From: Patagioenas fasciata
Lineage: Eukaryota; Chordata; Aves; Columbiformes; Columbidae
DNA: 64,000 bases
NCBI RefSeq assembly: GCF_037038585.1
Contig: NC_092526.1
Span: forward strand, 40,745,501 to 40,809,500
Direction of reading: 5' to 3'
Below are positions 13,594 through 25,500 of the stretch, piece after piece. A program made the translations under genes and the position numbers. Under the pieces are notes generated by a model. The model saw only the letters and a list, made by a program, of their open reading frames with translations. It searched no databases and had not been told where the DNA came from. Numbering within the stretch: the first letter of the stretch is position 1; every line of letters begins with the position of its first letter.

Positions 13594-16500
13594 CTGTCAG
13601 GAAGAATAATGGCTACAATCAGACCAGGACGAAATCAACACAGATTGCAGGAATACATTTGTACATGGACCACGGGCATAATCCTGCTCACAATGAAGCA
13701 GAAATATGGATTCTAATAATGGCCTGCAATTCTGAAAACAGGTCTACGTTGCTCACAGAAATTAGATCCCTTAAGTGAATGGGACTGAGTGCTACGCCAG
13801 CCTTCTTCAAATAAATAAATAAGACATATTGCTGTTTTAAAGCTGATTTAACAGCCTAACGGATGATCACTATTCTGCAGATACTGTCCTACATTTAAAG
13901 AGAAGCAGATAATAGTATTGATGCCAGCTGCAGATGCTTTCAAGGGATCTGCTTCATGCTGGATAGTTGTTACATTTTCTGCAAAGGCTGTCTCTGGTTA
14001 ACTCTCCATAGTTACACAACCCTATAAAAATATAAATCTGTTAGAATAAATTTAATCACGTAAACCAGTAAAAAATAATGAGTACTTCAACTAGTCAACT
14101 AGCAGCATATCAAATGGTAAAACATTCCAGTGGGACTCTGTTTAGATAAATGGTTTTATAGTACTTGAACTATTTATTATTTGGAAAGATGCTGTCAAGT
14201 GGGAGGAAATGCCAGGGATTAACTTCAGAGATTATTAGGACCTTGTAGATGAAGAGATATTGAAAAGATTAAGGCTTGACTTTTATTGGGTGCATCTCAA
14301 GTTCTCAAACTTTTCTCTATTGCAGCCAAAGTAAAGGACTCCAGGGCACTGAGAGCAGATGTTATCAAACCTACGGGACAGAGCATCCGTTCCCAACGCT
14401 TGAGTTCAGGTGCACCGCTGACTGCATCCACCTACCTCTCAGCCCACCTCTCGTGCCTCTGCATACTTCACATGGAGTCGCATCCACGTGCAGACTCCTG
14501 AAAAGTCATCATTAAGGCTTGTCCAGATCATTCACCTGGACACCCGTGGCACCAGCCAGGCAAGTTAAATCTTTCACAGAATCACAGAATGGACTGGGTT
14601 GGAAAAGACCTCAGAGATCATCCAGTCCAACCCTTGGTCCAACTCCAGTCCATTGACCAGATCATGGCACCAAGTGCCATGGCCAATCTCAGTTTACAAA
14701 CCTCCAGGTGAGTCCAGCACCTCCCTGGGCAGCCATTCCAGTGCCTGACCACTCTCTCTGCATAGAATTGCTTTCTAATAGCCAGCCTCAATTTCCCCTG
14801 GCAGAATTGAAGCCCATGCCCCCTTGTCCTGTTGCTGACTGCCTGGGAGAAGAGACCAATCCCACCTGGCTAGAACTGCCCTTCAGGTCATTCTAGAGAG
14901 TGCTGAGCTCACCTCTAAACCTCCTCTTCTCCAGACTGAACAAGCCCAGCTCCCTCAGCCTCTCCCCATAGGGTTTGTGTTCAAGTCCCTTCCCCAGTCT
15001 TGTTGCTCTTCTCTGGACCCGCTCCAGCACTTCCATCTCTTTCCTGACCTGCGGGGCCCAAAACTGAACACAATACTCCAGGTGTGGCCTCCCCAATGCA
15101 GAGCACAGGGGAAGGATCACTGCCTTGTCCTGCTGACCACGCTGGTTTGGATACAGGACAGGACACCATTGGCCTTCTTGGCCACCTGGGCACACTGTTG
15201 GCTCATGTTGAGCTTCCTGTCCATTAGTCCCCCCAGGTCCCTTTCTGCCTGACTGCTCTCCAGCCACTCTGTGCCAGCCTGGAGCGCTGCAGGGGGTTGT
15301 TGTGTTTCTGTATTTCCATGCTACAAGTTCTCCACGTCCCTTTATTTAGAGATACAGAGAAGGCAGAGGAATTGTACCTTCCGATGAGCGTCCCACAGGT
15401 TTGTTTTGCACAGACTGTGGTCGAGACAGCACCTCCGCAGAAAATGCTTAAATCCTTTATGATGTCTGTACCTTCTTCAAAAAGGACTCTCATTCCAGCG
15501 TTGATCATTGGGAGCGCATTTTCCCGTCTCGGTGCTTGTCGAAATGCAGATACATACTCCCCCTGAGCAAGATCAGACACAATTGGTAACCTGCAGATGT
15601 GTAAGGATCTGAAAGCAGAACTTTGTGACACTATGTGAAGCAAGAGAATAAAAAATGATGAGCACAAGGTCAATTTCCTTCAATTGCTATTGCCCTCATC
15701 TTTTTAGGGTCAACTTTTCTCTGAATATCATCACTCTTTACATATCACCAACTACCTGCTGAGTTGTGGTTTTTGGCTGAAACTGGGAGATAGTAGGGCA
15801 CAGGATCAAATGTAAGGAATTCAGGGAGTGAGCAGTAACAGTGTTACTTTAACACAGGGGTTATGCCCCCTCCTGCTCTTATTTAATAGTCTTTAACTCT
15901 GTATAAAGGAAATCTAAACAAACTAGTAACTTACCTGCCTAGAATGCGGGATATGGACAGAGACCAGGATCTCTTCTGGCATGATGGTATCGTTACCAGC
16001 TCCGTCTGCAAAAATATCACTCAAAGGAACCTGTCGCTTTCTTCCTAAAAAATTACAAATGCAGAAATTTCTGTATAATTGTGCAATTAACATACATCAA
16101 TCATATTTTAATTGGCAAGAAACACCTGCAGCCCTCCCGAGTAAATAATAACTGCAGAGTTTATATAACAAATTATCAGTGGTATGCTCTATAACTACAA
16201 ATGACTGCTCCATCTTCCACAGTATCATAACAACAGAGTCCTAAGGAAGTGCCCAGAAATCAATCCCCATTCCAAAACCCTCCCTTCTGATCACGCCACT
16301 ATGACCCCATGCCCACTCCTGCCAATCCGCTCCAAATCTCTGCAGCTGCTGTCATCACTGCCTTTGCTTCTAAAACATACAGAACGAGGAAATAACTGAA
16401 TGGGAAGCAAAAAAATTATACATACGACTAAAGACGGGATTTTCAAAAGAGAAGAGGACAAAGTTCTGTAAGGAACCTAAATCTGTAGTAGCCCTTTGAA

Positions 16501-19500
16501 CACTTAAAATCAATCTATGCTACACTGGGTTTGCCAATATCACTACACACTTTAGCTAGCAAGCAGAAGTGTAACATTTTAACAGATATAATTGGTTTCA
16601 TTAATTAAAGCAGCTCTGTTGGTTCAAGGAGTTATGTTGGTAGGACTGTAGCTGTACCAGGAACACAATTGTCAAGTAGCATTGTCATTCTGCAAGAACA
16701 CAGAGGCATAAACATTGTACAGATTGAAATCCACAGCGTTTCCCCAGTGTGGAATTTAACCACATGTGACAGATGAAGCCAAAGTGTATTTTTTACTAGT
16801 CTTCTGTCCTTTGTACTTTTCAAATGCTACCTAAAGGGTCCATTGCATTTTAAAATAAATGATTTCTTAGTACTAGACAATATTTATCTTGCAGTAACCC
16901 TGACCTATCCCAAGACTCTCTATAACCAGATAATCTGATGTGCCATTTTTAAAAGGTTAATGTATTAAACTACTCCCCTCACATTCAGTAAACACAATAG
17001 TTCAAGACTAGCTGCTTTACAGCACGATCATCTTCTTTGTGTTACATGTGATGATTACACTGCTACCTGTTAATCCTAGAATATAATTTAGCATTAAAAT
17101 TGCATTCCTCAAATATAAATAGTGTGACAGCAAAGTTTTAAACAAGGAATTTTTTTCTGATGGAGTGTGAATCTGAAAAATAACATTATTAGGAATAGCA
17201 TCACTGGCAGTTCTGGATCTTTGCCTTTGCAATTCCATCTAGAACACACTTGGTTTCCACACATAAAGATCATTGTCCAGTCCCATCTGTGAGCCTGCCA
17301 GGATGTAGGAAGGTGCATTTTCTCTTACACTGTGATCTAAGATAAATACTAAGAAGTAATAGTGTCTCTGCAGCCTCCTTTTCTTGCACAATCCACTTTT
17401 CCTGTGTTTCATTGACTACTGCTTGGTAAAGAAATACATGCAAAATCCGTGAAAATGCCCCAAACCCTCTCCCAGCAGTAAAGTTCTGCCAGGTTGACAG
17501 AACCAGATATCCATCAGTGATCCTACTCATCACTCAGATAAGTAGGCACATCGTTAGAATTGTTAAGAAGATGCAAATATTTGTAATTTCACTTGTCAGA
17601 ACAACATCCTGCTGGGTATTTTTCATCTCAACGTCAAAGTATGCAGGAAGAAGTCAGGGAAATTACACTGCATAAAGTTTTGTGTATTTGTTCCAAGAAA
17701 TTCTGGCTCAGAACAACCCCTTAAAGAACGTGTATTTCAGGGTGCAGAGTGGAGTATGACATGGTTTGAAATGGCAAGATGCACTCTGCCGGGATTGAGA
17801 GGAAAAAGGGACATGAGCCATCTAGAAGGAGAGCATGCAAGTCCAGACCACCACACAGCTCATACTTACCAATAATTTCAACAGCTTACCCTCAACATGA
17901 GAAGCTTTGACATGTTCCTCATCTGCAAATGGCTTCTCTTGCGGGTGTGATCTTGTATGAGGGTGGGAAAGGGCTCCTGACCAAATGCTCCTGTGTTGGC
18001 AATTCCCCTCTCCCTGCACCTCTGGCACTACCACAGGCGGGCTGGCTGCGCTTACCTTTCGACACCAGACTGAGCAAACAGTTGCTGGCTGCCAGAATAG
18101 GATTCAAGTCTGAGGTTGATTTTCTACTGATGATGTTTCCACCTAAGGACTTGAAAAAAATAAATTTATGTCACCTTTCTCCATCACAGGATCCCAGAAT
18201 GTCAGAGGGTGGAAGGGACCTGGAAAGCTCATCCAGTGCAATCCCCACATGGAGCAGGAACACCCAGCTGAGGTTCCACAGGAAGGTGTCCAGGCGGGTT
18301 TGAATGTCTGCAGAGAAGGAGACTCCACAACCCCCCTGGGCAGCCTGGGCCAGGCTCTGCCACCCTCACCCCAAACAAGTTTCTTCTCATCTTTAAATGG
18401 AACCTCCTCTGTTTCAGTTTGCACCCATTGCCCCTTGTCCTGTCACTGGTGTCACCGAGAAGAGCCTGGCTCCATCCTCCTGACACTCCCCCTTTCCATA
18501 CTGATCCCCATGAATGAGTCCCCCCTCAGTCTCCTCTTCTCCAGCTCCAGAGCCCCAGCTCCCTCAGCCTTTCCTCACACGGGAGATGCTCCACTCCCTC
18601 CAGCACCTTGGTGGCTGCGCTGGACTCTCTCCAGCAGTTCCCTGTCCTTCTGGAACTGAGGGGCCACAACTGGACACAATATTCCAGGTGTGGTCTCCCC
18701 AGGGCAGAGCAGAGGGGCAGGAGAACCTCTCTGACCTACTGACCACCCCCTTCTAATCCACCGCAGGTACCATTGGCCTTCCTGGCCACAAGGGCCCAGT
18801 GCTGGCTCATGGTCACCCTGCTGTCCCCAGGACCCCCAGGTCCCTTTCCCCTACGCTACTCTCTAATAGGTCATTCCCCAACTTATACTGGAACCTGGGG
18901 TTGTTCCTGCCCAGATTCAAGACTCTACACTTGCCCTTGTTATATTTCATTAAATTTTTCCCTGCCCAACTCTCCAGCCTGTCCAGGTCTCTGGATGGCA
19001 GCACAGCTTCCAGTGTCACCAACTCCCCCCAGCTTGGTGTCACCAGCAAACTTGCTGACAGTCACTCTATTCCCTCGTCCAAATCACTGATGAATATATT
19101 GAATAATACCAGTCCCAGTACTGACCCCTCAGGCACATCACCTTCACGTTTTTATGTTAGGCGACAACATACCATGCAGACTACCCATAAATTTATATCT
19201 ATCGAAAGCTCAAAGATGCATGGATAGAAAACACACTGCTAAAAACAGAATTAAAAATGCAAATTTTACATATAGTCAGAAGTAACTTCACATTTGTTAC
19301 AATTTGTTACAATTGTTTTTGCAAGTAACGCACAACATACAGCAACGTTCCTTATCTGTTCTCCTCCCAGAGTTCTCAATTGCTGCAAGACAGCGCGGAA
19401 AACCTTTGTCTTCTCTTCAGGGAGCTCTGAGATTGCATTTGTCAGGATGTCTTTCACTAGAGACAGGTTGCAGGCAGCTCCCACAGTTAACCCTGCAAAC

Positions 19501-22500
19501 AAAACATCGTGAAAGTGTAACTTGCGCATCGTTTTATTGCCCAGGTTTGAAAACACATCTTCGGATGCAGAGCGAGGGCTGCTCGCGTGGAATTCAGGCA
19601 GATACAAGGAGAAGCGCCTTTGTGTGTTAATGGATTGTGACCTTTCCTTCAGGACACTGAGGGTAATTTCATGAAATGATGAAATTGAGCTAATAGCTCA
19701 CCACTTCTAAATGGGAAATCACTGCTCTGCTTCCAGTTGTCCACTCCAGCTGCTGCCCTTGTGCTACCTGTGATTGATTAAATGTTTAGGTGATGTTTCA
19801 TCCAAAGTTGAATCAGCTTCTAATGTCTTTCAACAGGCTCTTCCTATTTTTAAACATGATTTTCATCACAATTTGATCTTGCTTTGCATTTGTACATTCT
19901 AGTTATTCTCCTAAGGTATGGGTAGGTAGTATTTGCAAAAAAAAACCCAAACACTCCGAACATTGAATATGCTATTCTTTTTCACCAACAGAAAGACAAC
20001 CTAGATGTATTTATATTAGTAGTTATGCATTTGGGCATTTTTAAGATAATGAAAATGTCACTATTATAAAATAGTGCCTTTCTAGTCAAAATTACTAATG
20101 TACTTTATTTATGTAATGTATGGATGTTGTGAACAAACACTGGCAGTAAACTTGCAGAACATAATTTATATTTAATTAATTCAGACTATTATAGTAAGTT
20201 TACACCTATTTCTAGGTTTTTTTTTCCAATTTCAATAGAATTTATTTAAAATCTAAAACGTAGTCTAACTTCAACAAAAAAAATATCTGTGCTTATCTTA
20301 AATATATAAATTGAGGTATAATCTACTGCCATAATCTACTGACCGTCATCCGTGCGTTTCACCACATTCAGATCCGGAATCCTTGCAGGAGCAACAACAA
20401 TTGGATAGAACACGCCTTTAAATTTCATCTCGGGTCCTACCAGAGAGGAATAGACATTTCCTATAATGACATCTCCAATGGAGTGGAGAGTAAGCTTAAG
20501 GATGAAATCGCAAGAAGGAGGAGGAACGCACACTGCAACCACAGCCATGTGTACACATACCCAAACTGGTGTTCCCGACCATAAGAGGTGCTTTGGGGTG
20601 GGCAGCTTTCAGATCCACTAATTCATCCAGGCTTATGGGAGAAATCCACGTCATTCGCTCCCCGTGAAAAACCAAAGTTCTTTTTGGTTGATTTTCAGCA
20701 ATTCTCTGATTGGGACATACGGCAGATTTAAATATTTAGACATAAAGACAGGTGTGAGGTCTAATAGACACTAGACTGAAAGTCAAAAGAAGTTCTTAAA
20801 CAATGGCAGTTCTGCTTAATCCCTCAAAATTGGACAGAAATGGGACTGTTATGCCGGTTCTTCGCACAGTGGTAAATTTCTAGACTGCATGAGTGGAAAG
20901 TCTTCCATTAATTCCAATTGGCTAATAAACAAGATGGATAATAAATAGCCCCCAAGCAAAACATGTAGGAATGGATCCTGCAATCACTGAAAAGTGAGAA
21001 AAATCCTTGGGGAGGTGTCTGTACAGTTAACTTCCTCAGAGGGCCCAATGACGCTGGCAGCAGCATCCCTTTCTAGATCAAGCGAGGACATCTCTGGCTG
21101 TTCTAGTGCTGATTGCTGATCACTTGGAAACAGCCTGTGGACTGGCAGTGGTACAAAAAGATGGTCAGCAGCCCTGTCCCACAGTTACCAGCCCTTCTCT
21201 GTAACCAGCCAGCTAGTTACAGAGAATTTTGGCTTTCAATCTATAGATTGACAATAATGCAAAGCAAACAGCCTTCAGTTATTGTAGGGCAAACACCGCT
21301 GTCAACAACTGAGGATGCCTGACACCTTCCATTCCAGTGCCCTTATTTCAGCTGCTTCTGTCTGTCTGTAAGCATGGGGGCTCCTCTCCAGGCTGGGTGG
21401 CTGCCCGAAGCTGATGTCTTGACAGAAAAGACCAACAAAACCATGAAGCCACAAAATGGGGAAAATGCATTGTTTTGCCAATGTTAAGAAGTGTTTGACA
21501 TTCAGTTTGTGGAGAATCATTTGTATCTTCAGGTGCTGCACTGGAAACACAGGTTAAGTTACTTCTTTGTCTCCTCATCTAATATCAGACTCTGCAAATT
21601 CTTTTTTCCAATATGATTCTTTTTCTTACGTGAATATTCAATAAGCTCACGGGGAAAAAAAAGTAATATAATTTTGGATTTACACTAAAATGTTATGACA
21701 TTTCTTCTGATGAATTACTGTTAAGCACGACTTCAGAATGAGTTCTGAACTGCGGACTAAGGAAAAGACAGAGCTAAAGAACAGGCCATAAGCAGAAATA
21801 TTTACCATTAGTTCTGGAGGAAATATAAGCTCCTGGGTGGGATCTAAGGGCTGGAATTCATCTGTTGAAAACAGTCTGGTGGAAACCTTAAAAAGAAATA
21901 AACCAAGCAAAGACCAAGAATTTCTCTCATCATTAATTCCACACCCCCATCCCCCACAAAAAGAAAAAATCATAGCCAAACCATGACAGTCCCACCAAAA
22001 TCAGTATAAAATTAGTAGTTCCATTATCATTTGGATGTGGTGCTAAACTATCATGCATCATTTGGAGCTGCTGAAGTGACGGAAGCATTCATCATAGTTT
22101 CCCAAGGTTCCCTGCTAACACAAATGACTGTCTAGAGTTAAGTAACTAGAAGACTAACCACAGGTTTCCTGTGGTCCTGCTATAAGAAAGGAGCTGGTTT
22201 CATGCCAATGTACAGTACTCAAAAAGCAAATAAGTAGATCAGATATTATTGAAAGAAAATGGAGAGCAAAGTCAAATATTCATATGGATAAGAGGTTTCA
22301 TATACAATTACAATCATAACTCTGATTTTTTAAGAATGCAGCAGTTCTTCGGACTCCAGGCAGCAGTCAGATTCCTAAGAGGCCAGTGGCTACATTCAGA
22401 TCACCAGTGATCACTGATTTAACCCGGTTCCTGATCATCACAATATGATGATCACTGAATAGAGCTGAGACTATTAATATTCCTGAACTTGAAGAACTGG

Positions 22501-25500
22501 AGATTCAAACTACCTAATACCAACTATCAGCCACATCATCACCTTCTCATACAAATATAAACAAAGAATCCTTGATTTTTAGAAATAACTCCATATTTCT
22601 TGGGAGTAATAATAAAGTATCTTATTTTACAAATAGTATTATGTAAGGTGAATAAGGCAGAGGAAAAAAATGGCAGAGCATCCTGCATTTACCTTAATTA
22701 CAAGAAAAAGCCATGCAATATTCTTTCTGTAAGTTTTATGTCTAAACAGGACATATAAATACTTCAAACCCTACCTTCTCTTCCTTGTCAAACGAAGAAT
22801 CATCCTGATCCAAGCAACACTTTCCATTTGCTTTCCTTTGACAACAAATGGATTCCTAAAGCAGAAATATTCCATTAGTGAAATATTGCCCAGAAAGGCA
22901 ATGAGTTAAAGCCTGCTTAAGCTGATAAGTGTCTCTCTATATTTCAATAAAGTTCTAGATGAAGTTTAATAAGAAGCTAAATTGGAAGGATTACGTGTCA
23001 AAGAAGTGATATGAAAAACAGTCTAAAATCATTCAGTGTTGAAGTCCTTAATACAAAATAATTCATACTATGTGAAATGCAGTTGAGCTTGTGAGAGAGC
23101 ACATAGGTGGTCTGCATTATTCCTTTTGCCCACTGTTACCTCTCCCATTTCTTTCACTGCAGGCTTCTGACATGTTGCATTAAATGATCAATTACTAAGA
23201 ACATTGATCCAAGTTCTGCTCTTATTTATGCCAGTGCTGACCTACAGTAAAACACATGGAGTTCCTTGAGATTACTCTTCATAATCCAGGTTGGACACCA
23301 AGTTCATTTGTGCTATTCAATTTTTGTGATGGGTTAGGCCACTATACACCTTACTTGGACCTACATCTCTTAACAGAGGGAAGAGATTATCTTAATGAAA
23401 ATCTTGATTGTTTATATACATATATATACACTAATGGTCACAATCGCGTATTCCTGTCACCAGTACTTCTTACCTTACAGAAGGTTTCACAGGCATCTAG
23501 GATTGGCCTATATCCAGTACAGCGGCATAAGTTCCCTGAGAAAAGGAAACCATACATACATGCACGCATATGTACGGCCAACAGTTCAAGGACATACCTA
23601 CATCTTAAAAAGTGGCAATATTTACCAGCCAGAGCTGCGATCATCTGCTCTGAAGTTGGTTCTGGGTGGTTTCTTAGCAAAGTATATATGGACATGACCA
23701 TTCCAGGGGAGCAGAAACCACACTGGGAGCCATGGCACTTGGCAAGCCTTTCCTGCAACGGAACAGCACAAACAGCTCTCCTTCCAGCACACACCACCAT
23801 TAATGAGCTCCCTCTTAAACGGGAGATGCCACACTAAATGTTGTCTTCATCCTAAATCAGACCTTTTAAATAAAACAATTTAAGCAATCTCAAATAAGAA
23901 GAATTATTTTGAGTGTGATGCCAACACATATCTTACTGAGGAAGTTAATTAACCTACATTGGATTTATGTCTTTTTTACATTCATACCAAACAGCAGCTA
24001 GAGGGGCATTGTCCTGGATGCACTGCTAGCCCAAACAGAGCACCAGCCTGATCCACTCCGACAACTCTTACACATCAACCATTTGATCAGGCTGTCAGTA
24101 TTAAAGCAAGATCCATCCTGGGCTACATCTCATCAGCTTTGATCAACCAACCGTCAGAAACTTGTTTAGCAGGGAGAATAGTCATCATATGACATTCTCG
24201 TGCCCTAAAAGCAGCGCCAGGCAAGCAGCCCGTGCAAAGGAAGCGCTCAGCAACCCTCTCACCTGAACCGGGTGAACCCTGGTTTTGGTGCTGCCAACAC
24301 CCTCCACGGTGGTGACCGCTGCACCGTGCAAGGAGCAAATGGAAAGCAAACATGCGTTTGCTGAATAATGCCTTTGGAACATAAAGGAGAAGAAAGAACA
24401 TGAATATTATTATCATTTTGCTGTCGATCAAGACACAGTTCATACTTATAAGGCGGTCATTATCATCATTTTAAAAGAGAATAATCTTTATAGAAGGGAT
24501 CACTTACTGGCTGTGTCTCTTTTCCCCAGTATAAAAACTGTATTTATGAGGACAGTTCTGCAGAATTTACATCTTTCTTAATACTTCAGCCTTTCCTAAT
24601 TGCCCTCTTGTCTCTCCTGCCCACAAGAACCTGTCAGGTGTGTTTTGGAGGAGGAAGATGGGGAAGAGAGGCTTGGTACAGTGGTTTGGAGGAAGAAAAG
24701 AACTGCTGCTGCAAATTGGTAATCTAATCTCTGACCCAAAGGAAATTCTGATGGAAAATAAATACCATTCCAAATAGCAACAACATACCTAAATGAAAAT
24801 TCATCAAAGCTTTTCATCATTAGCAACATTCTGTTTCGTGTTACTACAGTTGAAATGTTTCCGTTCAAGTGCCATTCTGATTGTTTTAATTTCAATTCTT
24901 TTAATAACTTTCAACATTTTCATTGCATTCCAATATAATTCAACTGTCAAAAGGAACAACTGGAACATTTTGACTTTTTCCCCCACCTAAAAAACTATAT
25001 TCAGTTGACAATGACATGTTACCATCTAACATTTTGCCCAGAGCTTTCTCAATTTCAAAGTAATTTATTCCAGTTTTCAGCTTAATGAAACTCAACATTT
25101 TCTATTAAGGATACCTTATCTTCTTCGAAACTGGCTCGTAAGTTGATATCATCACGGTGCAGGCACCACAGCCGCCCCCTCCACAGCCATACTTAGTGCC
25201 TGTAAGACGGACTGAAAATGCTATCGTTAAGGAAAACAAATTATCAGGTTTCATTTTGGCGTTTACTCTGCTCAAAAGCTTGATGCCATGAACTGCTAAG
25301 GAACATAGAGTTGGTTTGGTATGATAGCATATGTATCAGACACCTTTCTCTAATACGCCCAATTAAAATTTTCAGTGAAAATAAGATCGAAGCTAGAGAA
25401 TGGCACAACCAACATCCTGTTGCCAAGGAAACAGAAAACTTGATCCCGACTTCTTTTGGAAGAAAAGTAAGTTGAGGCAGAAAGAGGAACTGAAGAAGTT

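Noticed and set aside
18168-18659. 163-codon plus-strand open frame, with similar frames at 28361-28772 and 44229-44492
   Set aside because: These are antisense readings of CR1 copies, and the near-identical peptides simply reflect repeat copies.
23256-23837. 193-codon open frame on the plus strand
   Set aside because: It is the reverse of AOX exons 5 and 6 and the short intron between them; the minus strand encodes the clear [2Fe-2S] cluster II motifs.
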